The notes: generated by a model not told the origin, from the sequence alone. Counted from the stretch's first letter, positions 46,756-56,200 are shown. The stretch: DNA of 64,000 bases from Spironucleus salmonicida (GCA_000497125.2 CM035318.1:988001-1052000), one strand, 5' to 3'. Made by a program: numbers and translations.

Positions 46756-47304
46756 ATGCACAGAGTTCCCGAGACCGCCAGGTCCAGGGCCTCCAGACAG
46801 GGGGCGCGCGCCTCACCCGGAGCTGGGCCGGAGAGCTCCATGCTGTCGATTGCGGACCTGCAGACGGCGCTGGAGCACAAGATCGGGGTCGCCAGGCGCA
46901 CGCTCCGGCGGCCCGACGAGTCCGACATCGCCCAGATCGTCAGCACCCAGCGGCAGACCGCTATGCACCATGCCGTCGCCCCGGGTAGGCACCACCAGTT
47001 CCCCGCGCCCCTGGGGGACGGCATGCCGGCTGCCCCGCTCGCGGCCACGCACCAGGCCGCCCCAGCACCGACCGCGGTCCGGGAAGCGCCATCCCAGGAG
47101 GCTCTGCAGCAGGAAGCCGCCCTCACCGCGGGCCTGCGGGCTGAGATGGGCGCCATCCGCCGCGAGCTGGAGGGGGTCAGGCGCCAGGTGGCCCGGTTCA
47201 GCCTCGCCGAGCTCGACGCCGCGAGCGCGCTGGCGGGGAAGCAGGGCGAGCTGCTGGGGCTGGCGAACGCGAAGGTGGCGCGCATCCGTGGCATTGTGCA
47301 GTGA
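46756..47304 (+). CDS. Ala/Arg-rich coiled-coil protein (182 aa)
   Basis: GC-rich gene, ATG 46756 to TGA 47302-47304. A Ser/Arg/Gly N terminus is followed by an Ala/Pro/His linker and a C-terminal heptad coil (AEMGAIRRELEGVRRQVARF). No family recognised. Only 31 bases separate it from the upstream gene stop and 28 from the next ATG. A mirror copy lies at 63266-63814. Confidence 0.65.
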   Translation: MHRVPETARSRASRQGARASPGAGPESSMLSIADLQTALEHKIGVARRTLRRPDESDIAQIVSTQRQTAMHHAVAPGRHHQFPAPLGDGMPAAPLAATHQAAPAPTAVREAPSQEALQQEAALTAGLRAEMGAIRRELEGVRRQVARFSLAELDAASALAGKQGELLGLANAKVARIRGIVQ

Positions 47305-47316
47305 GCGTCTTTCCAT

Positions 47317-47322
47317 CTCCAC
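47317..47322 (+). promoter_or_regulatory. CTCCAC start-proximal element
   Basis: CTCCAC 10 bases before ATG 47333 (CATCTCCACCCCTCCCAAAATG), inside the 28-base gap between genes. Confidence 0.35.
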
Positions 47323-47332
47323 CCCTCCCAAA

Positions 47333-47623
47333 ATGCTGCGCCTCCGGAAGGGCTACGAGCTGCAGCGGCAGAACCACCGCCCGCAGGAGCCGGTCTTCAA
47401 CCACTGGCAGATCTACACCACGGAGCGCATCGACCTCTCGGAGCCGGCGTACGTGTCGAAGTCCCAGATCCAGGGCAACTACCGCCCCGCCGCGGAGCAG
47501 TACTACCGCTTCAGCGACTACGACCCGCAGCTGCTGGTGCGCAGGGACCGCGGGCAGCTCAAGTCGGGCTACAGCCAGAGGCGCGTGCCGCGGGGATACC
47601 GGCTGACGGAGGACTTTCAGTGA
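47333..47623 (+). CDS. Small Tyr/Arg/Gln-rich protein (96 aa)
   Basis: ATG 47333 to TGA 47621-47623, GC-rich. The sequence is polar and tyrosine-rich (YVSKSQIQGNYRPAAEQYYR, DYDPQLLVRRDR), resembling small microtubule-inner or flagellar proteins in style, though no family is proved. It converges on the threonine dehydratase gene with 53 bases between stops. A mirror copy lies at 62947-63237. Confidence 0.6.
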   Translation: MLRLRKGYELQRQNHRPQEPVFNHWQIYTTERIDLSEPAYVSKSQIQGNYRPAAEQYYRFSDYDPQLLVRRDRGQLKSGYSQRRVPRGYRLTEDFQ

Positions 47624-47676
47624 GCGGAGGGATATATATATGCATTGACACGGCGGCCAGTGAAAGAGAGAAAGCA

Positions 47677-50319
47677 TCACTGCACGGCGTCCGGAAGCAG
47701 GCCGCTGCCCGGGAAGCTTATCTTGCTCCCCTTGTACTGCGCTGCGAGCTCCTGCCTCAAGGCCTGCGTGGCGGCGCAGGTGGGCACCGTGATCTCGAAC
47801 TGGACCACGCTGCTGTCCCAGGTCACCTGGCCCTCGTTGGAGGCGTGCCTCACGTAGGTGATGGTGCCCGCGTACTTGGCGACGATGCGCGTGAACTGGC
47901 CCAGCTGGCCGGTCTTGCTGGCGATGATGAGCTTGACCTTGAGCATCTTGCCGAGCCCGATGAGCCCCATCTTGTAGATGCTGTGGAGCCTCGCGATGTC
48001 GATGTTGCCGCCGCAGATGACCACCGCGACGTTCTCGTCCACCTGCGGCTTGTACTTGCCGTAGAGCAGGGCGGCGAGGCCCATGCAGCCGGCGCCCTCG
48101 GACACCGTCTTGGTCCTGAGCAGCAGGTTCACGATCGTGGAGGCCACCTGGTTCTCGTTGACCGCGATGTAGTCGTCGACGTGCGTCCTGAGGATCTCGT
48201 TGTGCACGCCGCCGGGGCATTTCACATTGCAGCCGTCAGCGATGGTGGCCGCGGTGGGGTCGATCTTGGCGTGCGCGCCGGTCTTGTGGTAGTTCTCGAG
48301 GGGGAAGACGCGCTCGGCCTGCACGCCGACGATCTTCACGTTCTTGTTCATCTGCTTGGCGTAGAGCGAGATGCCGCTGATCATGCCGCCGCCGCCCACG
48401 TTGACGAGGATGGTGTCGACCTTCTCGCCGATCTTGTCCATCTGCTGGTACAGCTGGGACGCGATGGTGCCCTGGCCCTCGATGACGTCGAAGCTGTCGA
48501 ACGGGGGCACGAAGAGCCAGCCGCGCTGCTTGGCCAGCTCCTGGGCGTACTTGTTGCTGATGTCGAACACCTTGCCGTACTTGATCACCTCGGCGTTGTA
48601 GCGCATGGTGGCGTAGAGCTTGGTGATGGGCGCGGACTCGGGGCAGATGATCGTGCACTTGATCTTCAGCAGGTTCGCGGTCTTGGCAACGCCCTGCGCG
48701 TGGTTGCCGGCCGAGCAGGCGATGACGCCCTCGATCGTCTGGTTGTTGGCGATCGCCTGGTTGTAGGCCTTGATGAGCATGTTGGAGGCGCCGCGGATCT
48801 TGAAGGAGCCCGTCTGCTGGATGTTCTCCATGACCATGAAGAGGTTGGACTGGATGATCTCCGAGTAGTACTGGTCGTGCACGACCCCGGTGACGTCGGC
48901 GGCCTTGGAGGTGATGAGGTTGCGGTCCGCCTTGTCAATGGTCGCCGGCGTGATGTCCCCGAAGCCGGCTATCTCGGACTGGTAGTTGAAGGTGGCCTCC
49001 GCGCGGGCCGACTGGGTGTAGTCCATCACGGGCGCCTGGGTCACGCAGGGGGCGAAGTCCGGCATCTCCTCGCAGTAGAAGGAGCGCCTCCCGAAGGACT
49101 GGTCGACCTTGTTGGCGATCTTGACGAGGGACTGGTAGCCGGGGGACTGGACCTCGATCTGGAGGCCGCTGTCGGTGTAGCGCCAGTGCTGGATGGATAC
49201 GTTGAGGGCCTCCAGGATCTCCATCAGCTTGATGGTGTTGCTCATCACGGCGGTGTCGCAGGTGACGGTGAAGGTGATGATCTCGTAGGAGTCCTCGAGC
49301 GTCCACTTGATGTACTCGTTGAGGTAGTTGCTGAAGCACGTGAACTGCTTCGTGGTCAGCATGGACCCGCAGGTCATCGCCAGCACCACGTCCGTCTTCT
49401 CCAGGTAGATCTTCTTCGAGAGCAGCGCCGCGATGGGCGAGATGTACGAGCCGAGGGCGATGGAGTGCGAGGCCGCGATGAACTGCTTGAAGGCGTCGAA
49501 CCGCTCCGAGGTGGTGACGTCCACGGTGCCCTTGGGGCGCGCAGGGGCCGCCTGGAAGCGCGCCGCGAGACCGTCGAAGATGGCGTTCTTGAGCAGGATG
49601 TTGTTCGAGAAGGCGTAGTCGCCGGCTGCGGTGACCTTGCGCTCCGCGAACCAGCGCTTCACGTCGGCGTCGACCACAGTGCTGTCGGTGCGCATGGCGT
49701 TCCAGAAGGCGCCGTAGGTGAGCTCGAGGTCCATGGTCTGGACCCAGGAGAGGTAGTCGTACTGGTTCAGGATGGCCTGCTGCACGGGTACCACGCTGAT
49801 GACCTTCTCGCCCTGGAAGAAGGCCTGGATCGCGAAGTAGAAGTCGCAGCGGGAGAACACCGAGGTGTCGAGGGGCATCACGATCAGCTTGAGCGGCTTG
49901 TCGGCGAACTGCTGGACCGTCTTGGCCATGAAGTACGACGTCATCTCCGTGAGCGCGCGGTCCATGTTGGTCTGGTCGATGCGGACGGCGTCGGCCATGC
50001 TCTGCCTCACGCAGGCGCCCAGCTTGAGGGCGCCCCAGATCTGGAAGAGGTGCGAGACGTTGAGCTCGAGCGTCTCGGGGATCCGGGCGAAGAGGAAGTA
50101 GTCGTAGTACTTCGCGGCGGCGGCGAGGGGCAGGAGGTGCTCGATGGAGAAGGCGTCGAACTCGATGCGGCACACGGAGGAGCTGAGGCTCTGCTCGAGC
50201 AGGTACTTGTAGCCGAAGCACGCGATGTTGTCGTTCCCGGCGATGTTGGACAGCTGGACGTGCAGGTCGCAGCCCGCGTCCTCGGAGAGCAGCTGGTAGG
50301 ATTTGATGAACGTGTTCAT
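47677..50319 (-). CDS. Threonine dehydratase with a large extra N-terminal region
   Basis: An 880-aa protein. Residues ~450-770 form a fold-type II PLP enzyme of the threonine/serine dehydratase family, which converts L-Thr to 2-oxobutyrate and ammonia: the PLP lysine is in TGSFKIRGASN (K507), the Asn loop in CSAGNHAQGVA, and the phosphate-binding glycine loop in NVGGGGMISGI. Residues ~785-875 look like an ACT regulatory domain (LKVKLIIASKTGQLGQFTRI). The first ~440 residues (AAKYYDYFLFARIPETLELN, RCDFYFAIQAFFQGEKVISV) are a separate region I do not recognise and that ordinary ~400-aa family members lack. ATG 50319 was preferred over an in-frame ATG 21 bases upstream because CCGCTCCAC lies between them. 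Mirror at 60251-62893. Confidence 0.85.
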   Translation of the reverse strand: MNTFIKSYQLLSEDAGCDLHVQLSNIAGNDNIACFGYKYLLEQSLSSSVCRIEFDAFSIEHLLPLAAAAKYYDYFLFARIPETLELNVSHLFQIWGALKLGACVRQSMADAVRIDQTNMDRALTEMTSYFMAKTVQQFADKPLKLIVMPLDTSVFSRCDFYFAIQAFFQGEKVISVVPVQQAILNQYDYLSWVQTMDLELTYGAFWNAMRTDSTVVDADVKRWFAERKVTAAGDYAFSNNILLKNAIFDGLAARFQAAPARPKGTVDVTTSERFDAFKQFIAASHSIALGSYISPIAALLSKKIYLEKTDVVLAMTCGSMLTTKQFTCFSNYLNEYIKWTLEDSYEIITFTVTCDTAVMSNTIKLMEILEALNVSIQHWRYTDSGLQIEVQSPGYQSLVKIANKVDQSFGRRSFYCEEMPDFAPCVTQAPVMDYTQSARAEATFNYQSEIAGFGDITPATIDKADRNLITSKAADVTGVVHDQYYSEIIQSNLFMVMENIQQTGSFKIRGASNMLIKAYNQAIANNQTIEGVIACSAGNHAQGVAKTANLLKIKCTIICPESAPITKLYATMRYNAEVIKYGKVFDISNKYAQELAKQRGWLFVPPFDSFDVIEGQGTIASQLYQQMDKIGEKVDTILVNVGGGGMISGISLYAKQMNKNVKIVGVQAERVFPLENYHKTGAHAKIDPTAATIADGCNVKCPGGVHNEILRTHVDDYIAVNENQVASTIVNLLLRTKTVSEGAGCMGLAALLYGKYKPQVDENVAVVICGGNIDIARLHSIYKMGLIGLGKMLKVKLIIASKTGQLGQFTRIVAKYAGTITYVRHASNEGQVTWDSSVVQFEITVPTCAATQALRQELAAQYKGSKISFPGSGLLPDAVQ

Positions 50320-50326
50320 TTGATTT

Positions 50327-50332
50327 GTGGAG
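50327..50332 (-). promoter_or_regulatory. CTCCAC start-proximal element (threonine dehydratase)
   Basis: Coding-strand CCGCTCCAC seven bases before ATG 50319; mirrored in the right arm. Confidence 0.4.
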
Positions 50333-50463
50333 CGGAGCATAGTTGGCGCGCGGGGGCAAACTCGGCGCCGGATTCACAAACCCGCTCCGGCGAAGGTGGG
50401 TATTATGCGGTATTAGGGCCCGCGGGGATTTGTGATTTGGCGCGGCGGACTGAGGGCAACGGC

Positions 50464-51255
50464 TCACTGCACCACGAAGAGCTTGCTGATGGCGCCCTGG
50501 GCCTCCTCGGCGCTCAGGTTCCCGCGCTCGGTCACCAGCAGCGTCACCAGGTCCAGGCCCACGAAGTCGTAGTGCAGCCCCGCCGCCCCGCCGAAGTCGT
50601 CGCGGTTGGCGGCCCCGAGCTCCGCGAAGATCTGCGCCTCGCCGCCGAAGAAGCGGTCCGAGAACTTGGTGGTCTCGGCGGCGACCAGGAACTGCCGGCC
50701 GAGGTAGCGGCACCCCGCGGCGAGCTGCAGGCTCCCGGGCCGCGTGAGCACGCCGTTGCGGAACACGGCCTCGGCGCCCACCAGCACGATGTCGCTGCCC
50801 TGGCAGGCCGTGCCCTCGGAGATGCGGCCGTCCGCGCGGAGCCGGGCCGCGAAGGCCTCGAAGCCGGTCTCGCGCACGCCGGACTCCACGAGCAGGACGC
50901 GGGCGTGCCGGGGAGCGAGCGCCCCGAGGCTGGCGAGCACGGTCTCGGAGACGCCGAAGACCGCGAGGCGCTGGTTGCGCTGCACCAGGGCGGCGAGGTT
51001 CGCGGCGAGGGCGCGGTTGGAGAAGAGCAGGTTGTTCTGCAGCAGGCGCAGCGACTCGGCCAGCGCGGTGTTGGCGGGCCCCTTGCCGCGGAGCAGCACG
51101 CGCTCGGCGAAGGCCAGGACCTGCGAGGCGAAGATGGGCGCGTGCAGGCTTGCCGGCGGCGGGAGGGGCTGCCGCAGCTGCATGAGCGAGAGCACGGGGC
51201 CGGCCGCGAGCAGGGCCGTGAAGTGCGCGATGACCTCCGTCTGGACGTGTTGCAT
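50464..51255 (-). CDS. eIF2B alpha/beta/delta-family subunit (or related aldose isomerase-fold protein)
   Basis: A 263-aa protein with an N-terminal helical part and a C-terminal Rossmann-like half: LAVFGVSETVLASLGA, HARVLLVESGVRETGF, GSDIVLVGAEAVFRNGVLTR, GRQFLVAAETTKFSD, FVGLDLVTLLVTERG. The strand LVGAEAVFRNG and the LLVTE end are typical of the eIF2B regulatory subunits, which help exchange GDP for GTP on eIF2 at translation initiation. The protein is shorter than most beta and delta subunits and closest in length to alpha. Start ATG 51255 is directly preceded by CTTCCGCTCCACA. Mirror at 59315-60106. Confidence 0.8.
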   Translation of the reverse strand: MQHVQTEVIAHFTALLAAGPVLSLMQLRQPLPPPASLHAPIFASQVLAFAERVLLRGKGPANTALAESLRLLQNNLLFSNRALAANLAALVQRNQRLAVFGVSETVLASLGALAPRHARVLLVESGVRETGFEAFAARLRADGRISEGTACQGSDIVLVGAEAVFRNGVLTRPGSLQLAAGCRYLGRQFLVAAETTKFSDRFFGGEAQIFAELGAANRDDFGGAAGLHYDFVGLDLVTLLVTERGNLSAEEAQGAISKLFVVQ

Positions 51256-51256
51256 T

Positions 51257-51262
51257 GTGGAG
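51257..51262 (-). promoter_or_regulatory. CTCCAC start-proximal element (eIF2B-like gene)
   Basis: Coding-strand CTCCAC one base before ATG 51255. Confidence 0.4.
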
Positions 51263-51290
51263 CGGAAGGGAATCACTTCGGGCACCGCCC

Positions 51291-52214
51291 TCAGCCCATC
51301 AGCACGCCCGCGATGCCCGCCACGAGGCTGCCGGTCTCGGCGCCCAGGCAGCAGCCCTCGTCGATCTCGCCGAGCCCCACGATCTGCTTCGGGGCCAGGT
51401 CCAGGCGGAGGAGCTCGGCCACCAGGTCGTCCACGGACACGCCGGCCGCGACGATGTCCTGCACCTGCGCGTGCTTCTCGCGGAAGGAGCTGGGCTCGGC
51501 GAGCCGGAGGATGGCGGACCAGGCGGGCTTCGCGGAGAGCGCGACCAGGCCGGCGAGGGTGCTGACGCGGAGCGAGATGGCGTGCTGGAGCAGGTTCACG
51601 CTCGCGCGCAGGTCGCCCGCGCAGATGTCGCAGACGGCGGCGCAGAAGGCGGCGGGGACGGCGTAGGCCTCGCGCTCGCAGATGCCCTGGAGGTAGCCGC
51701 TGGAGAACTCGGTGGCGACGGGCCGGAAGCGGAACTTGGCGGTCCGGGAGAGCAGGGGCGGGATGAGCTTCTGCGGGTAGTTGCACAGCAGCACGAAGCG
51801 CGCGGTGTGGGACGCGGTCTCCATCACGCGGCGCAGGGCGCCCTGGGCGACGCCGCTCATCTGGTCGCACTCGTCGAGCACGATGAGCTTGAGCCCCGCG
51901 AGGCCCCCCTCGGCGCTGGCCTGGAAGAGGCTCTTGGCGCGCACGAAGCCGATGATCTTCTCGCGCACGGCGTCGATGCCGTTCTCGTCGGAGGCGTTGA
52001 GCTCGAGGATGCGGGCGCGGAAGGCGTCCCCGAAGAGCATGCGGGCGAGCGCGTGCACGGTGGTGGTCTTGCCGGTGCCGGGCGGGCCGAAGAAGAGCAG
52101 GTGGGGCAGCTGGCCCTGCGCGACGAAGCGCGTGAGCTGGGCCTTGATCCGCGCGTGGGAGTGGATCTCGTCGAAGGTGCGCGGGCGGTACTTCTCCGTG
52201 AAGGGCAGCGACAT
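51291..52214 (-). CDS. Replication factor C small subunit (clamp loader)
   Basis: A 307-aa AAA+ protein: PFTEKYRPRTFDEI at the N terminus, Walker A GPPGTGKT (43-50), NASDENGIDAVREKI, Walker B VLDECD, sensor-1 region FVLLCNYPQKLIPPLLSR, and a C-terminal helical collar. This is an RFC2-5 type subunit that helps load PCNA at primer ends. The usual arginine-finger SRC motif reads SRT, and Walker B reads DECD instead of DEAD, so it may be the subunit with a non-catalytic role. The tail of ~300 aa is on the short side. GC-rich, CAG-only Gln; 19 bases from the neighbouring stop. Mirror at 58356-59279. Confidence 0.9.
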   Translation of the reverse strand: MSLPFTEKYRPRTFDEIHSHARIKAQLTRFVAQGQLPHLLFFGPPGTGKTTTVHALARMLFGDAFRARILELNASDENGIDAVREKIIGFVRAKSLFQASAEGGLAGLKLIVLDECDQMSGVAQGALRRVMETASHTARFVLLCNYPQKLIPPLLSRTAKFRFRPVATEFSSGYLQGICEREAYAVPAAFCAAVCDICAGDLRASVNLLQHAISLRVSTLAGLVALSAKPAWSAILRLAEPSSFREKHAQVQDIVAAGVSVDDLVAELLRLDLAPKQIVGLGEIDEGCCLGAETGSLVAGIAGVLMG

Positions 52215-52216
52215 TA

Positions 52217-52222
52217 GTGGAG
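52217..52222 (-). promoter_or_regulatory. CTCCAC start-proximal element (RFC gene)
   Basis: Coding-strand CGCTCCACTA directly before ATG 52214, within the 19-base gap between two genes. Confidence 0.4.
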
Positions 52223-52233
52223 CGGGGGAGCGG

Positions 52234-53229
52234 TCACACGCGGACGCGGCAGTACTCCACCACGAGGCGCAGCAGCCCGAAGAAGCACTCCAGCACCGCC
52301 GCGTCCTCGAGCTGCACGCGCCGGTCCGCCCGCCGCAGCCGGTCCACGCGGAGCACCGGCGGCAGCAGCGCGCGCTCGCCCTCGTAGGGCACCGCCGCGA
52401 CGCCCACCGCGCAGTCGTGCAGGCGGCCGCGGGGGTTGAGGAAGCTGCACTCCACGAGCGCGCAGGCCGGCAGCCGCTCGCGCCTGAGCACGTAGAACGT
52501 GGCGAGCAGCGGGTTGCGGTCCGCGCCCCCCTGCAGCACCTGGCCCGGGAAGGCCCGCACGTAGTAGCTCAGCGCCGCCCAGGCCACGTTCAGCGCGAAC
52601 TGCGGGTAGCGCTGCCGGCGCACGAAGTCCACGATGCGGCGGTACAGGGCCGGGCCCTCGAAGGACGCGCTCCCGAGCTGCAGGAACGGTGACGACACCG
52701 CCGCGCGGAATACCGCCCCTGTGGAGTAGATATCCGTCGGGAACACCACCGGCACCGCGCGGCCCTGCTCGAAGTCCGCCAGCGCCCCGCGGAAGAACGC
52801 CGAGCTGGAGTGCGTCAGCGGTGGACGAACTATATCACGTAGTTCTCCGACAGGGGATTTTTATAGTACTTTCTATGTTTATGCTAGTACTATTGAGATT
52901 TGATCTCTATGCTGACGAATATTTTCACTTGCTGATATCTGCTGAAGTACATTAACTTTTCCCTTTAGAGACTCGAGATGTGATGCGAAAGTACCAGCTG
53001 CTTACCTTAACTACGCCTCTATCTGTTCATTTTGAACTGAAGGAGGTGTATCAGCTCGTGTGGGGATTTTAGGATATAATGGCGTTATCCTTTTCTGTAG
53101 TGCTGCATTTTTAGTATCAGCAATCTTTTATTCTTATATTTTAACAGAATTTTAACGTATAAAATCCAGCTCATCTGTATAATTTTTCATTGTATGCGGT
53201 AGATCAGAAATCGAAAACGTTCTAGACAT
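52234..53229 (-). CDS. Two-part protein spanning the palindrome edge (331 aa)
   Basis: One uninterrupted 332-codon frame from ATG 53229 (MSRTFSISDLPHTMKNYTDE) to TGA 52234. The first ~133 residues lie in the AT-rich spacer, use TAA/TAG for Gln and form a coiled-coil-like region (LESLKGKVNVLQQI, DQISIVLAQTQKVLQKS). From residue ~134 (RPPLTHSSSAFFRGALADFE) the coding sequence is inside the GC-rich arm, CAG-only, and reads as a compact globular domain (PVVFPTDIYSTGAVF, YRRIVDFVRRQRYPQFALNV). No family recognised for either part. It diverges from the 1,461-aa gene across 58 bases. Either a true gene whose 3' part was GC-enriched or a fusion made at the duplication edge; the frame match favours the first. 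Confidence 0.65.
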
Positions 53230-53287
53230 TTAAAACCTTTACTCTATTACACATATAATAATATATTATTTTAAATAGAAAACGAAA
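53230..53287. promoter_or_regulatory. Compact bidirectional promoter region
   Basis: 58 bases between the divergent ATGs at 53229 (-) and 53288 (+), with an ATATAATAATATATTATT core. Confidence 0.45.
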
Positions 53288-56200
53288 ATGTTAACCAACA
53301 ATGAATTGTATTTGGCCACACGCCCAAAATCACGCCTATAAGCTACACACCGACCAGAATCACCGACACATGCATTTAAACTGACTCAGATTACACAATA
53401 AACGGCTCTAAATAACTCACTCAATATACAAACTACAACTCAACCAGAAGAAACCACGCATTCTGCGATATCGTTGTATGTATCTGCAGCGGCAGAGGCC
53501 CTAAATTCGATCGAAGCACTCGATCCGACGGCTGCGCTAACGATCAAGAAAGTGCTGGATTTTCTGACGTCGGACGAGCGCCTCTCAGTGAAGGAAATTG
53601 ACGCCGCGCGGCGGCAGGCAGAGAACTACAGAAAAGAGCTTTTGAAGACGCAGGAAAAGCTCGTTTACCTACAAAGCGATAACGCTAAGAACATCGAAAT
53701 CGTCCAAATTGGTGTCCAGAAACTGCAAATTCAGCAAGAGGCGATAAAGAAGCTGGAAAGAGACCAGATGATGACCGACCAGGAAATGACGCAGCTGAAC
53801 GTCACGAATGCGCGCATTATGGACTCGCTCCAAACCGCCCAAAACGAAGTTTTGGACCTGCGCCAGAAACGCGATAGCGCGGCGCGGCACAGCACGCTGA
53901 CGGTCAGCCAGGGGGTGCAGCTGCGCACGCGCTACGAGGACCTGCTTCGCCAGGTCGCTGAGCTGAAAAACAGCCTGATTTACGAGCAGCAGAAAAACAG
54001 CGGCGCTGACCGCAACGAGAGCGGCTTTAGGCAGCAAATTCAGCTCCTGGAGAGCACGATTTCGCTGCAGGAAGAGAAGCGGAAAGCGCTGTTTCTGGAG
54101 ACGTTAAATAGCAATTCGCAGAGCGAAAACTTCATTTCGCAGCTCCTTTTCATGCTGCAAAGCCTCGGATTCGACTGCAAACCGGACGCGTTCAAGGAGG
54201 ACGGGGTGATTCTGCTAAAACGCTTTATAGCGAAGATTCAGGGCTCTAGATAGGCTATAATACGCCAAATGAACGTTTCTGGGCAGTTCAGAGACGAAAA
54301 TTCAGTCGAAAGTTCCGTTTGCGGGGGCGAATAGGAAGGGGAATAATAGGAAGGGAGTGAGGAAAGGAACGAGGAAGGGAGTGAAAATGGAGCGAAGCGT
54401 AAAAAGCTCGGAAAGAGCAAATTGGTGAAAGGGAAAAGGGAGAGAGCTTTAAAGGAGAAACCGGTCAAAATTTCGTCCAAAAATCAGGCGGTGCAGACCA
54501 GAAAGCTGATCGGCAAAAAAGAAGCTACCTACAAAGAGCTCGAAATAGACATCAGCTCCGCGCCTTCTCTGGAGGTCTTGGCTGCAGAACTGAGCAATTT
54601 GGGCGATTCTGAGCGCGAAACGCTGAAAAACAACCAGATTTTCATTGAAAATGACAACTTGAAAGCAGAAATTCGCAAATATTTTGTACCATATAAAAAG
54701 TATTATAAACTGAAATAATAAAAAGAATCTAGCAACGATCAAGTTTCTGTAGAATAAATAAAATTATTAAAGCGATAATATACATTAAATAACCTAAATA
54801 TTGTATCCTAACTTGAAAATTGTGGTTTAACGAAAAATCAAATTAACGAAATCGCAGCCATTATGAAAATGTCAAAGCAGGACATTTAGGAGGCTGGATT
54901 TTCCAGCTACGCCGAGTTCCAAAGCGTCAAACTGGCGGAGCTTGCTACCGCCAAAACTGAGATTTTGCCCCTTTCCACAGAGCCGATTTACAGCGAAAAT
55001 CAGACGCACAGGCACACCCTAACGAACCCCGTAATTTGCATCCCACAAATCGCCCTAAAAACTGCTCACGAGGCCGATTCGGACTCGGATTCCGCCCAGA
55101 AACTGCCACAAAACGACAAGAAAATCGCCACAAATTACGTTTTTAAGGTCACTGAGGAGGTGCAGGTCGACTCCTTCAAGGACTTTATAAAGTGCATCTG
55201 CGTGCACTGCAAGCAGAACGTGAAGCACGAGAACATCGCTGAGGTGCTCAGTGCGGACGAAAACGGTAGCCGTACGGAGGCCAAAATGGTCGATTTTCGC
55301 GCTCCTGAAGCCGAGGCGCGCCAGCTCCTCGTCGACAAAAAGCAGAAAATCACGATCTTGCAAGCGTATTTGGGAAAAATTGGAGCGGAAAAACGCAAGC
55401 TTCAGGGGGTTATGTAGGGTTTCATGAAAGCAGCGTTCCTGACCAAGCGCGATTTGGAGGAATAGAGCTCGTTGGAGGTCAAAATTCAGGATTTACAGGC
55501 TTACGAGGACGCAATTCAGACGGAGCTTCGCAGCTTCGAAAAGAAGGTGGGAAGACATTTAGGTGTTTTTGGCAAGGATCAAAAATCGGCAGAATTTCTC
55601 GCGGTAGGTGTGAATTAATTCAATAACAGCGAAAGTAGTGTTATAAGTGATATTCACAACAAGGTTTTTAGTAAATAGACGATAATGAAAGTGCAGCGGC
55701 CTCTGCGGAATTTGTCCGAATAGCTAGTGCTGGAGGTGCAAGAAACCACACTTTAGGATAATAGCTCTTAATAATAAATTATGGGTGATTTATTATAGGT
55801 GAATAAATTATAGATAGATTAGTAAAATTCTTTAGAAAATATTGATGTTTAAAGTTAAATTATGTAGGCAAATAGTGTCATTACTACTTGCGATACAATT
55901 TAGTAACGATTTGATAACTTGAGAAAGCCCAGATAAATAAAATAAGAGGTAAATTTGGTAAATGAGGATTATGTTCCTTATATAAATGAGGATCATTAAC
56001 CGCTAGATCCTATTTAAATCTAAACAGATATCAGGAAGCTTCTTATGAGTAAAAGACCACTTAACTATCCAGCTTAAAGTGTTATAGCACATGGAAATTC
56101 GCTACAAGCTTTTCAGCAAGAACTCCATAATTCTGTTAATTTCTATCAGATAAAATAGGATGGTAGTTATATTAATCCGTTTAAAAAATTAGTAGAGGAT

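Larger units (their letters stand above)
46570..52829. repeat. Palindrome 2, left arm (inverted repeat)
   Basis: Reverse complement of 57741-64000; matched coordinates sum to 110570. Because the right arm leaves the window, the left arm may begin further left, perhaps where the GC-rich DNA starts near 44.2 kb. I noted four single-base differences in 6,260 bases (near 48808, 49997, 50018 and 50347). The inner edge is at GTGGACGAA (52821-52829). Confidence 0.95.

Noticed and set aside
48935-50713. A 592-codon minus-strand frame (mirror 59857-61635) and a 468-codon frame at 50464-51870
   Set aside because: Off-frame readings over recognised genes, Arg/Pro-rich with no family features. The 468-codon frame contains the eIF2B-like protein but only its part from ATG 51255 is sensible.
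47620-51666. A 1,348-codon plus-strand open frame (mirror 58904-62950, minus)
   Set aside because: It is antisense to threonine dehydratase and the eIF2B-like gene; its Val/Leu/Asp/Glu/Gly/Arg-only composition is the product of GC-rich codons read backwards, and stop codons are simply absent at high GC.
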